From NCBI RefSeq assembly GCF_040807025.1, contig NC_090967.1, forward strand, positions 5,454,001-5,518,000: a stretch of 64,000 nt of DNA. The letters are read 5' to 3'. The position numbers and the translations under genes are program-made. Below the pieces are notes generated by a model, which saw nothing but the letters and a program-made list of their open reading frames with translations, ran no database searches and was not told the DNA's origin. Position 1 is the stretch's first letter. Every line of letters begins with the position of its first letter. Source of the stretch: Struthio camelus (lineage: Eukaryota; Chordata; Aves; Struthioniformes; Struthionidae). Of the stretch, positions 50,101 to 59,330 are shown one piece after another.

Positions 50101-52595
50101 GACTGTCTTCTGAATAATAATTCTCCACACTCCCCAGAACGGACAAATCCACGTTGGCTACAAAGATCTGGTGGAAAATTACCAGCTTCTAGTTACAAAT
50201 CTGGCAAAAGAAAGGGAGGAGAAAGAAGTCAAGCTGGTCTTGAATCTCTTCCAGTCCCTTCTGGATGAATTCACCAGAGGATATGCAAAAAAAGAGGAAT
50301 CTGAGCAGCACAAGGTATAAAACACACTCTGTTACTGACTTAATGGGATGATTAAACAATGGTACTGTCTTAGGGTAAGGGGCCCATGTTACCTCAGAAT
50401 GCTTTCCCATAGGGATCTTTATTCTTTGGGAAACATTTTCCACACGTGATTCCTGCACGTTACAAATTTCAAATGGTGAGACACCTTTATGGAATGTCCG
50501 TTATTTAACTTGTCCTTATATTTTCCGAATCTTAAAATGTTGGAGTATTTTCTTTCGTGAAAGCTTAGAGGTCTCGGAAGGTTTTGGAGATGGAATTGCT
50601 TTATCAGCAGACAGTGAGGTCTACTGATTTTTAGGAAGTTCCGAGTCTGTGTGAGCTCGGACAACCCTCATACAAGTTGGAGCTGCAGTATAGTGTCTCA
50701 AATGTACAGAGATGAGGTAGAGTCTGCGGAGCTGAGTAGGGAGACCAGGGTATGGAATTCCTGAAATTCAAAGACTAACGCTAGTTCTGTACCCCATTAC
50801 AGCAAAGCAAAGCCCAGAAGAAGAAACGAAAACAAGATCGTGCGGTGAGTACTTTTTCTTCAAGCGTGCAGAAAAACACTCTTGAAAGAGCTAATTTTGT
50901 ACTGAAGCTCTGCTTTTCATGCTAAATCACTTACCTCTTGTATGAAGGTGTGATGCAATATGGAGTTGTTTTCTGTAGATCAAAGAACTTGCTTACATAG
51001 GGATAGGTGGTAATCCAGCATGTTTTTGCTTGTCATTAGGTCTTAAAAGATGCTATGGACTATCTCAGTCATGGGGCTGTTTACAGGAAAGCAATATTAA
51101 TAACAAACTATAGCTAATATATTACATAGATGAACTTTAACCGAGGCACGCAAGTCATGAAGTGACCCAGCAAACCCACCTGCCTTTAGGCTAGGGTGAA
51201 ATCTGGTTTCAAGATCAAGGCTATCAGCTGTAATTGCAAAAAAAAAAAAAAACAAACAAAAAACAAAAAAAACCCCACAACTAAAATATGGTAGATAGCG
51301 TTTTAAAGAAAAGAAGCAAAATAATACATTAGTTTCTCCCTGTCTCCCACCAGATTGAAGAACACAACGGTCACGTATTCACAAGCTACCAAGTTAGCAT
51401 TCGGCAGTCGTGTGAACACTGCTCGTCCTACATCTGGCCCATGGAGAAGGCCTGTCTCTGCAGTGGTAAGTGGAAAACACTTCATTCTTGCCACTTAGTT
51501 GACAAAATGCACAGATTCCTCATAGCTTTGGCTGGTCCAAACAGGGCTTAGTGAGGAGTACATGCAGATTATATAGTGAATAAGACAGGGAATTTAGCCT
51601 TTTAATGTGCTTTGAACCGTTTGTCACAATTGTTCCTCTCTCTAGTTTGCAAGTTGACTTGTCACAAGAAATGCATGTCCAAAATCCAAAGCAGCTGCAC
51701 GTCCTGTGAAAAAAAGGTAAGAGTTCCAATTATAGATCCAGAATCCCATGCTCTGATACCATGAGTGATGCACGTAAAATGCCATCCTTTTTGCTTCAAC
51801 AAAGGAAGAACTGATGTTCAGGCACTGACTAAACATTGCTGAAAGAATTAAGTTCCCTTCTCTGCCTGAATATAGTCTGGCACAGAGCAAGGCCCTGCAG
51901 TAGCAGAAACAGCACATTTTTTTCTAAAAGATGGTACTCCAGGCAATCTAGGAACCTCCTCCTTTAGAGCATGTGTGCTATGTTGGACAAATTGTTAAAG
52001 AAAACACTTCATGTACTGCAAATTAAAGTTGCACATACTGCTGCAGCTTAGGGAGTTTACCTTATGATCAAAAGCTTGTAGCAAGCTAGAGTAAAACATT
52101 CAGCTTTTGTTTCTGGAAATGTAAGTTAATTGTAGCATGAAACACGATTGAATTTTCTAGCCTGGGAACAGGTATTCACAGTACTTGATCTGCATCAATT
52201 CTAGAATGAACAGGATGCGGAACCACGTCACTTTGGAGTATGTGTGAGTGCCCTGACCAGTGAGAGAAACTCAGTTCCCATTGTCATGGAGAAGCTGCTA
52301 GAGTATGTGGAGATGCATGGCCTCTACACAGAAGGCATTTACAGGAAATCAGGATCAGCAAATCGCATGAAGGAGCTGAAACAGTTGCTGCAAGCAGGTC
52401 AGACAAAGTTGTCCATGCTTCTGACTTCCTTGCATATCAATTTTCCTTGCTCTTCTCTTCCATTCTGAAAGCATCTGCCACTTTTTAGTGTTTTCAAAAC
52501 AGCTTTTTTGAGGGCATGTTTTCGTTGTGCAGTCTGTATGCTGTGTATTGGCTGGAAAAAGCTACTTAGTTGATAAATGCCTATCAGGAGACTTT

Positions 52596-52626
<31 letters not shown>

Positions 52627-55600
52627 TCCTCCTCTTTGAGTTGCTGTTTGGATTCTGTGAGCAGAGGCGACATAATATAGTGTTTCTAGGATTGCTTCTT
52701 TGGGATCCTGTAGTATGCATCAAAGGAATGAGCTATTCCAGGTGAAACATCTTTTTTCAGATCCCAATTCAGTGAAACTGGAGAATTACCCTATTCATAC
52801 TATTACTGGGATCCTGAAGCAATGGCTACGAGAATTACCCGATCCATTAATGACATCTGCACAGTACAATGATTTTCTCCGAGCCGTAGGTAGGTTTTAG
52901 AAATGTTTGGAGCGGTGTTTTTGTTTGTTTTTTAAACTTGTCCTTTACTTGAGCATCTGAGAAGTCCTTTTCCCAAGTTGGCCGAACATCTTCCTTCCAG
53001 CTGACTTACAGCAACGATTCTAAAGTTTTGACGTAAAATGTTTTTCAGAGAAACTTTCCTCTAGCTTACTTAATCTGATTTCAGTATTCATTTTCAGTAG
53101 CATAATGTCACTATATTATATTGCCCTTTCTAAAAATAGCAAGAATATGAATGGGTTTTCCTTCATGATGGCTTTTTCTTCTCCTTCATGTTCTGGACTA
53201 GAGCTAGGCATCCGCATACCTCAGATATCCCTTAGATTCATTTAATTTTAGTGGGACTTGGGCACCTTAAAATGCCTTTAGAGACCTGGATGTTTCACTT
53301 GGTGCTTGCTAACAACAGCATTCGAAAGAGCAGGAAAATTGCAGTGCCATCTAGGGCACTGTAACATCCGGTTATAACTATTGGTAAATGAAGTGAAGGT
53401 GGTAGCTTCTTAGAAAGTAATCTCGAACTACTGCACAGAGTTTGAGACAACTTCAGGAGGTGCTTGGCTGTTTTCCACTGGTGTTGCCCAGCAGTTATGA
53501 TCTTGTGTTTTCTCCCCTTGTGCAGAACTACCAGAAAAACAGGAGCAACTCTGTGCCATTTATAGTGTCCTTGAACAGCTTCCACAAGCAAATCATAATA
53601 CCCTGGAGAGACTCATCTTCCATCTGGTCAAGTAATGAACTTTTTCTTTTTGACAGTTTTTTGCCCTCTTATTTTGAGGGGTGTGTGTGTGTGTGTGTGT
53701 TGCTTTTTGGAATCCCTCTTGGAAGCTTTCTAAAAGCTTGAACCCTCTCCTGAATGTCAGTTTAGGGATTGTGTTGCTGATTTAGGAATGAAAGAATTCA
53801 AGTTGATAATTGTGTTTAAAAATAGAGGCATTCTACCAGCTGGTCTATTTGTATCAAATCAGGTAAGAAAACTTTGAAAACAAGTTAGATCTCATAGGAT
53901 TGATGAGTGGTCTGTATGTTGATAGGTGCATTAGTGCATCAAGGATGTTAGCCTATTTGGTAGGGACTGCGTAAGGATTTTAAGTGCTGGCTTTAGGAGC
54001 AGAGGTAAAGGGGCTGCTTTCATCCAGGGAGCTTGAGAAGTTTGAGTGGCTCTGTGAACATAGATAAAAGTGAATTTTAGAGGAGGAACTAAATCACTAG
54101 CCAGATTTGCCATACTACCAAACTAGCTTGGCCTGGGTGGCTTCGTGTTCCTTTTTCTGATGCGTGAAACTTTGCCTGTTTAGTGGGTGTGAAATTCATC
54201 TTAAAAAAACATTTGCCTGAGCTGTTGTACGTACTTCAGTACCTTAGGGGTCTACCCATATCTGTGTTGGAACTCTCTGGCAAAGTTTGATCAAATTGCT
54301 TGTGTTCTAGCAAGATGCACTTAAAAAATCTTTTTTGCTCTGCACATTGAATTTCAGAGTGGCTTTGATAGAAGATGTCAACCGTATGTCACCCAATGCC
54401 CTGGCCATTGTTTTTGCTCCATGCCTCTTGCGTTGTCCTGATACCTCTGACCCTTTAACCAGCATGAAGGACGTTTCAAAAACAACAATGTAAGTTTTAG
54501 CAGTTTCCTGCAAAATAGTTCTTTGAAATACAGTGGAAGGACAGTACTACCACCTGCGTTTGTTAAAGCCTTGTGCGTATCAGGCTAAAAAAACGAGGAT
54601 TAAGAGTTGCTGAAATCTGGCTCTGTTAGTGCATTAACCCTCCCCATTCTGGGGGGTTATATGCCAATTGTGTATTTTGCTGAGATGTAAATTAGTTTAT
54701 TTCTACATTCTCCTGTTAAAATAATTGTCTCCTGCGTACTTGGCAATCCCCGACTCATTCCTTCTGAGATGCTCCTTAAGTGAGCAGAGATGCTCCTTGA
54801 AGGTTCTGCCCTTCATCCTCCTGACCCTCCAGCAGCTCTGGCTCTCTGAAAGCCCCTCAACATCTGCACTGCACGACCTGCCTCCAATACAAACAGAGTT
54901 TGAGAAATGACTGCTTTTTCCGCAGAGGTGGAAAAGGGCAGTTCCGGGATCATTCTCTGTCTACCAGCGTGTGCCAGCACAGGCAAAGAAACATAGAGGA
55001 TGCAGCAGCAGTTAGCAGCCATGATATCTGTTTATTTACCAGTGTTGTGTAAGAAAGTCTGGTTATCTCAGAGGAGTAACGTGCTATTTAACAGTCTGTG
55101 TCTTGTTTTGCTTGCCTTGGTGGACTCTTTACCGTTATCATGCAACGCTACCCTTGTAAAGCATGCATTGGAGAGACTTTTATTGCAGACGATTCACGTA
55201 TGTGTGTCAAACATCCCCAAGCCAGATACATTAGAGGACGTGATTTGATACCTCCACGCGTTTGTGAGGCATCTCATCCCACCATGGTTGTCCCCAGAGC
55301 TCATATAGTGCAAGGCTGCTCACTAAACTCTTGGCCTTTTGTCCAGGTGTGTAGAGATGCTGATAAAGGAACAGATAAGGAAGTACAAGATAAAAATGGA
55401 TGAAATAAATCAGCTGGAAGCAGCTGAGAGCATCGCTTTTCGACGACTGTCATTGCTCCGGCAGAATACGGTAAGTGTTGAAATAAGCCACAGAACCACA
55501 CCATCCAGGAGAAAGCATCCCACGAAATTCTCAGGAAGGGATGTGCTGCTTATTTGCCCTATCCATCCCATTCAGTAAGCCAAAGATCAGTGGTGGGATA

Positions 55601-57712
55601 ATGAGAAAAAAGACTTGCACTTCCCAAAGCTGTAGGTAAGAGCTAAATGCACAGCTGTACTGGAGTCTCAGTTTGCTAAATGAAGGTGGGGGGGAGTATT
55701 TTCTTTTGTAGTGGTATAAATCTATTTCCTTACAACTCCATTAGTAGAATTAAGATTGCTGAGCCTGTTACATGGCAAAGGAGTTCCTTCACTTCAGAGA
55801 TGGATGGAGGACAAAAATATTCTGTGTTTTATTAGGTTGAATATGATTTTTTGGTGTATGTGTGTGTTTTTTTTTTTTTTTAAATGTACTGGTTTAAAAA
55901 AAAACCTCTGATCAGAAGTCATATTATAGTGAATTTGGTCTTCATCTCTCTCTAGCTCTGGCCTGTAAAACTTGGGTTTTCTTCCCCTTATGAGGGGATG
56001 CTGGTATGTACACTGCGTGTGTTCAGAGTGCATGGTTCTTTCTCCTCAGTACTATTGCATGACTAAAAAAAAAAACCTACTACATGCGTTGTAACTTGGT
56101 TTTAATACTGTTTTGAACAATCAAGACTGCATGTGTTGGTGCAACTTTCTCCCCAAACTGCATGCAGTGCTGCTGACATGTTCTGTCCTAGCTTTGGATT
56201 AAAAGACATTCTGAACTTAACTTGTATTAGGTGTAATAATATTACTTATAAGTAACTACTAAACTAATAGAGGCTGGCAAATCAAGTTACTATGCTTTAA
56301 AGAAAAAAAAAAAAAAGTAATAAAACCCCAGAAATCAGGTGAATATAAAATTTTGTCTATTACCTTTTGAAACATTTGTATGGATAACTAACAGCTCTTC
56401 ATCAATTCCATCAGCCCTTCATTTGGCCTGTTTTTCTTTTACCTTCAACTAGCAAACAATCCAGACTTGCATAGCTTCCTGTGACTGTAAAGTGCAACAC
56501 ACAAATTTATCTTGCAGAATAAGAGCCCACAGGCCAAAGGAGATGACAGCAACAACTCAGAACTAGGCTCATTGCGTGAAGAGGAGGAAGTTTCTGAAGC
56601 TGATAATCGGGAAAAGGAGATTCTCATTGATCGCATCCAGTCAATAAAAGAAGAAAAGTAAGTCACAGCTTTGAAAACCCTTTATCTCTGTACCTCCTGC
56701 CCTTTGCCTTTGGAGGTAACATTCAGGTTACTATCTGTAACTATGTTACAGACAGTAAGGCAGCATACTTTTTTTTTTTGTCCAAAATTATCTAGTTAAT
56801 TACATTCTATAGACCTTCGTAAAGGTGGAAAGGAAAATGCAAAGGACTAGGCAGAAGAAAATGCCATGAGACTTATTGCTCAATGACTAGGTGCAGGAAA
56901 GGTCACTTCTAAAATCTGTGCTGCTTAAAGTTGCTCATATCTGAGACATTGTCTACTAGAGTGCTCCATTGTGTGTTTTGATGTAGGGAAGATATAACTT
57001 ATCGGTTACCTGAGCTTGATCAGAGAGGCTCAGATGAGGAAAATGTAGACTCCGAGACCTCAGCAAGCACAGAGAGCCTGCTAGAGGATAGAAGAGGACG
57101 GATGGATACCGAAGGTCAGTATTAAGGTAGTGTGTGCTTTCTTTTTAATTCTACATATTTTACTGCATACAGCCAGGTGACCATATGCTATCTGGTCACA
57201 GTTGCTTGTGTCAAGCCCCTTTTTTTATGCGTGCTTTTAGCATCTAAGTATCTTTTTTCTTCAAAGGAAATACTTTTTCTGGATTACGCTGCCATGCTCG
57301 GAGTTCCAGTATGCCTGCCAAAGACACTTGTACAGTGCCTTCTCTTTCGCAGACCTCTTCAAATTCTTCCCTTGCATCCCTGGCTTCAAGACACAGATTA
57401 TCTTTAACACTGGCCAAGATTAAAGTGCCCCGTCGAACTCCAGTGATGCCAACAGCAAATATAAAACTTCCTCCTGGGATTTTCAAATGTACAGAATCCC
57501 AGGAGAGGACTTCAGCTAGTGAAGAGTCTCAAATAACTGTGAGACGAAGGGGGCAGCCAGCAAGGCGAACTGATAAAATCCACTCTGTATACATTGCACA
57601 AGGGTCTGCAGTGGCCCACGCTCAGGAACTTTTGGACGAATATGAACCAACAGCGAAAGTAAAACGGAGGTTTTCGGACCCTTACTCTCACATTCCCTGT
57701 ACAGAGAAGTGA
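22346..57712 (+). CDS. MYO9B: unconventional myosin-IXb (41 coding exons)
   Basis: A single-headed, plus-end-directed actin motor whose tail is a GTPase-activating protein for Rho. Coding exons: 22346-23182, 31230-31324, 32852-32914, 33186-33285, 33438-33538, 33794-33923, 34420-34509, 34915-35031, 35309-35443, 36988-37109, 37739-37880, 38161-38356, 39120-39195, 39745-39834, 40914-41024, 41994-42033, 42547-42669, 43379-43459, 43646-43756, 44326-44448, 44938-45087, 45170-45336, 45722-46684, 47230-47296, 47692-47822, 48523-48680, 48844-49034, 49496-49594, 50138-50314, 50803-50844, 51354-51465, 51646-51716, 52205-52397, 52761-52889, 53526-53631, 54358-54489, 55347-55470, 55956-56003, 56518-56657, 56987-57114, 57267-57712. 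All are GT-AG and phases chain to 2218 residues (2188 without the 39745-39834 exon; human about 2157). Domain order: RA, motor with P-loop at 238-245, four IQ motifs, a long disordered tail, C1 zinc finger, RhoGAP with an arginine finger near residue 1784. The start follows from the in-frame upstream TAA. Confidence 0.97.
23183..31229 (+). other. MYO9B: MYO9B intron 2 (8.0 kb)
   Basis: A large AT-rich intron between the P-loop and switch I exons. The longest open frame in it (minus strand, 24038-24514, 158 codons) has no recognisable family features and shows no exon-like borders. I see no RNA gene or transposon that I can name. It carries homopolymer T runs near 23991-24003 and 28287-28304. 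Confidence 0.6.
31230..38356 (+). other. MYO9B: MYO9B motor exons 3-13 (switch I, switch II, upper 50K)
   Basis: These eleven exons encode residues 280 to about 710. Switch I is [10 protein letters not shown] (289-298) in exon 3 and switch II is DIFGFEDF (519-526) in exon 10. Exon 8 carries [20 protein letters not shown], exon 9 [18 protein letters not shown], and exon 12 [11 protein letters not shown]. Every catalytic motif expected of an active myosin is intact. Exon 7 ends in a weak donor (AAA then GTAGAG). Exon 13 runs from [18 protein letters not shown] into the loop 2 region. Confidence 0.95.
38637..38820 (+). repeat. 15-bp minisatellite, 12 perfect copies
   Basis: The unit CTGCTAGTTCTGGTA repeats 12 times without a mismatch from 38641 to 38820, with a partial GGTA before it and a decayed partial unit after it. 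It lies in MYO9B intron 13, about 280 bases after the exon 13 donor. Because the unit is a multiple of three, four of the six frames stay open across the array (for example LVLLV on plus and TRTSS on minus), giving false ORFs. Perfect identity points to recent expansion and likely length polymorphism. Confidence 0.97.
39120..42033 (+). other. MYO9B: MYO9B exons 14-17: loop 2 insert of the motor
   Basis: Class IX myosins carry a long insertion in loop 2, the surface loop that grips actin. Exon 14 (39120-39195) ends at ...VEKVYR, exon 15 (39745-39834) adds an acidic stretch, exon 16 (40914-41024) holds [18 protein letters not shown], and exon 17 (41994-42033) holds [11 protein letters not shown]. 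Human protein matches exons 14, 16 and 17 in this order ([23 protein letters not shown]). Exon lengths are small and sequence is less conserved than the flanking motor. Confidence 0.9.
39745..39834 (+). CDS. MYO9B: 90-nt cassette exon (exon 15) in MYO9B loop 2
   Basis: The exon has a good acceptor (TTTTGCAG) and donor (AAGTAAGT), stays open, and is exactly 30 codons. The preceding exon ends in phase 2 and so does this one, so it can be included or skipped without a frameshift. Skipping joins CG to AGACATG and gives VYRDMHEQ, which lines up with human LYRDLHNQ. Inclusion inserts an acidic, aromatic segment with the core [17 protein letters not shown]. The human sequence I recall lacks it. Whether it is used, and where, is not known from sequence. 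Confidence 0.75.
42547..44448 (+). other. MYO9B: MYO9B exons 18-21: lower 50K to converter
   Basis: Four phase-0 exons encode the end of the motor: [20 protein letters not shown] and the basic stretch HKKKKPPS (exon 18), then [16 protein letters not shown] (exon 19, the conserved SH1-helix approach), [21 protein letters not shown] (exon 20, the relay/converter signature of myosins), and the [15 protein letters not shown] converter end (exon 21). Exon 21 has a poor donor (AAG then GTCTGT). Reading past it adds 14 residues and a stop. Confidence 0.95.
44938..45336 (+). other. MYO9B: MYO9B neck: four IQ motifs (exons 22-23)
   Basis: Residues of about 962-1066 form the light-chain-binding lever arm. 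Four IQ-type repeats can be read: [32 protein letters not shown] (spanning the exon junction), [16 protein letters not shown] and [15 protein letters not shown]. Only the third has the canonical IQ pair; the others have LQ or VQ. Class IX myosins bind calmodulin here. Four motifs match the human count. Confidence 0.92.
48090..48270 (+). mobile_element. old CR1-type LINE remnant
   Basis: Within MYO9B intron 26, AAGGTCCATCTAGTATACTG followed at the expected spacing by CCCTGCCCTGTTCCC and TTCAGGGACTCCCTGAG resembles, with many changes, the 3' part of an old CR1 family common in turtles, crocodilians and birds (AAGGTCCATCTAGCCCAGTA and following in my memory of the consensus). It has no coding capacity. 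Edges are approximate, and the match is from recall rather than a repeat search. Confidence 0.45.
48681..48843 (+). other. MYO9B: 163-bp intron inside the MYO9B tail
   Basis: Two open frames in different phases overlap here and would look like a frameshift. They are joined cleanly by an intron: donor GTGAGT after ...VSE at 48681 and acceptor TTCCTTTTCCAG at 48843, restoring TSSGQPSR and the conserved KKNRTIKI segment. If it is retained, translation stops after SEFL at a TGA a few codons past the donor, removing the C1 and RhoGAP domains. It is one of the shortest introns of the gene. Confidence 0.85.
51354..51716 (+). other. MYO9B: MYO9B C1 zinc finger (exons 32-33)
   Basis: Residues of about 1683-1731 fit the C1 pattern H-x12-C-x2-C ... 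C-x2-C-x4-H-x2-C-x7-C: HVF...QSCEHC, then [12 protein letters not shown] and a final C in QSSC. All eight zinc ligands are present. The domain is split between two exons at the CSV codon. In class IX myosins it lies directly before RhoGAP and is of the atypical, probably non-phorbol-binding kind. The exact ligand or partner cannot be read from sequence. Confidence 0.95.
52588..52636 (+). repeat. TTC/CTC-rich pyrimidine tract
   Basis: A run of TTC and CTC words in MYO9B intron 34, about 125 bases before the exon 35 acceptor. It is simple sequence that encodes a poly-Phe/Leu artefact frame. Confidence 0.85.
53681..53700 (+). repeat. (GT)10 microsatellite
   Basis: Ten perfect GT units begin 50 bases after the end of MYO9B exon 36 (53631). 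Intronic GT tracts close to a donor can bind splicing factors, but there is no direct evidence of that here. Confidence 0.95.
55956..57712 (+). other. MYO9B: MYO9B C-terminal exons 39-42
   Basis: Exon 39 (55956-56003) is a 16-codon phase-0 exon, [16 protein letters not shown], matching human [16 protein letters not shown]. Exon 40 has [16 protein letters not shown] and exon 41 has [10 protein letters not shown] and [18 protein letters not shown]. Exon 42 has [17 protein letters not shown] and ends near [18 protein letters not shown]. The last exon is Ser/Arg/Pro-rich and probably disordered. SETSASTES and RRRFSDP-like motifs look like phosphorylation sites, as an inference. Confidence 0.94.
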
Positions 57713-58730
57713 AATATTTAAGCTATCTGGATTCTTTTTGAAGTTGACTACAGCTTTGGCTTTAACCCTTCGAAGGCTGTGAACTTGTTCATGTTCTTTT
57801 AAGTGGCTGCTAGGGAGGCAGTCCGGAAATGTACAGTACTGTAAGGGTTAGACAAGGTTGTTTAAAACAAATAATATTCCTCACTTTAAATTAAAACCCT
57901 GCAAAGAAAGTAGAACATAAATCTACATTGAGTAAAACACATGGGCTGAGTGTACAAGAAGAAATTAATGGCCCCTCCATTCTGCTGCCGTGCCTTTTTG
58001 TATTTGCCTTACAACGGACTCTTAACAGGACCAACGGTGAATTTGGGTCAGTGTGTGTTGCCTTAATTTTTTTACGTTTTTATGACAACTTTGTGTGGTT
58101 TACAAAACTGTTATTGTTGTAATAGCCTTAACCATGACCAAAATATCTAAAAACGTTTATTAATACATTGCACTTTTTAAATATACATGCGTTAGGTTAT
58201 CCGTGTCCTCTTGCCAGCGTCTGCCTCTTCTAGGGAACAAATTCTTAGGAATCATTATCTTTGGTCACCCTTTCCTGAAGAATTAAGAAAGCTTGCTGCT
58301 CAGAGGAAGCGCTAACAGCAAGCCATGCCACGTGAAGAATTTCAGGGCTCTTTGCGCGCACGGCGCTGCATCTTCCCCTGACACCTGCTGCTGCGTCCAG
58401 CCCGGTCCCGCGTCCCCCAGTTCGTTTCTGTGCGGGGAAATCGCTGAGGGCGAGGCGCAGCAACACAACAAATGCCTTGAAACAGCCAGGCGTGCTCGAA
58501 CTTTGTACGGAATTGGTCTCAATCGCTACTTATGGGCCTTGCATGGTCTTTAATTTCAGAGCGGTGAAGGGAAGGTGCAGCATCGACGCTGCTGGGAGCT
58601 TTTGTCTCAGCCGCCGCTGTGCCTGCCCCAGCCAGCGCCAGCCGCAGGGGCTCCTAGCAGCAGCTCTCTCTTTCTCTCTCTTCCCCCTCCCCCCCCCTTC
58701 TTCAGTCTTAACAATTTCTGTTAATAAAAC
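57713..58730 (+). other. MYO9B 3' UTR and MYO9B-USE1 spacer
   Basis: After the MYO9B stop the sequence is AT-rich to about 58250, then turns GC-rich towards the USE1 CpG island. Candidate plus-strand poly(A) signals are ATTAAA at 57890-57895 and AATAAA at 58723-58728. The second lies only about 80 bases before the USE1 promoter motifs. No coding exon with conserved sequence is visible; the open frames across 58283-58553 are shadows of GC-rich DNA. Confidence 0.6.
57890..57895 (+). terminator. MYO9B: candidate poly(A) signal for MYO9B
   Basis: ATTAAA, the commonest variant signal, occurs 178 bases after the stop codon. A GT/T-rich stretch is found only further on (about 58040-58120). The exact AATAAA at 58723-58728 is a more distal alternative. 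I cannot decide between them without 3' end reads. Confidence 0.3.
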
Positions 58731-59330
58731 GTCGCCGGGCGCAGGGCGGAAGCAGGCGCTCGCCGCCTCTCCACACGGCCTGCGCCCCGCCCCGGCCCGC
58801 CCCAAAATGGCGCCCCGCCCCAAAATGGCGCCCGCCGCCCCGGAAGCGGCGCTGAGGCGCCTTCCGGCGAGGAGGGGCGGCCATGGCGGCGACGCGGCTG
58901 GAGCTGAACCTGATGCGGCTGCTGAGCCGGTGCGAGGCGCTGGCGGCAGAGCGGCGGGACCCTGAGGAGTGGCGGCTGGAGAAGGTGAGACGGGCCGGGC
59001 TGGGCTGAGCGGTGCCGTTGGCCTCCTCGCGGGAAGCTCCGCGTCCCTGAGGCGCTGGCGAAAGCCCTGGGCCGTGCTGCGGCCTGCGCCTGGCGCCTCG
59101 TCCTTCCTCAGCGCTGGCGCTCAAAGAGCCTTTTCCTCCTCAGTACGTGGCGGCTCTTGAGGACATGCTGCGCGAGCTGAAGAAGCAGTCCAGGTGAGAC
59201 GCTCCCCCGAAACCCTTTGGGGTGGGCGAGGGTCCTTCGCGGTTGCCGCGCTCTCCTCCCTTCCTGCGAGAGCGGCAGAGCCGGAAAAGGGGTGTTGGCG
59301 AGGGGAGAACCGCGCCTGCAGAGCAGGTAC
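58730..59330 (+). promoter_or_regulatory. USE1: CpG island promoter of USE1 with tandem YY1-like sites
   Basis: A sharp GC- and CpG-rich block surrounds USE1 exon 1. Two copies of AAAATGGCGCCC at 58804 and 58822, 18 bases apart, match the YY1 core promoter motif AANATGGCG. A third ATGGCGGC forms the start codon itself. ETS-like CCGGAAG (about 58840) and CTTCCGG (58861-58867) lie between them. No TATA box is seen. YY1 sites of this kind usually sit just downstream of the start of transcription, which suggests initiation near 58790-58820. Confidence 0.65.

Larger units (their letters stand above)
45722..50844 (+). other. MYO9B: MYO9B tail linker exons 24-31
   Basis: A long, mostly disordered, charged linker between the neck and the C1 domain. 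Exon 24 (45722-46684) is by far the longest internal exon and opens with a Glu/Lys-rich helix. It contains the conserved island [14 protein letters not shown]. Exon 28 has [12 protein letters not shown] and [14 protein letters not shown]. Exon 29 has [17 protein letters not shown]. Exon 30 has [13 protein letters not shown] and [15 protein letters not shown]. Exon 31 (50803-50844) is a 14-codon basic piece, KAQKKKRKQ. Exon 24 ends in GA before GTAAGG, so the apparent TAA stop there is inside the intron. Confidence 0.92.
52205..55470 (+). other. MYO9B: MYO9B RhoGAP domain (exons 34-38)
   Basis: The domain begins at [12 protein letters not shown] (about residue 1746) and runs through [28 protein letters not shown]. 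The Arg in YRKSG, near residue 1784, is the catalytic arginine finger that speeds GTP hydrolysis by Rho. [14 protein letters not shown] and [20 protein letters not shown] follow, with [15 protein letters not shown] near the end, all hallmark RhoGAP helices. It should be catalytically active. Exon 38 continues into a helix, [17 protein letters not shown]. Confidence 0.96.

Noticed and set aside
58477-58965. 162-codon ORF running through the USE1 promoter and exon 1
   Set aside because: It is a GC-rich open frame out of phase with USE1. I treat its last part only as a possible overlapping upstream ORF, not a gene.
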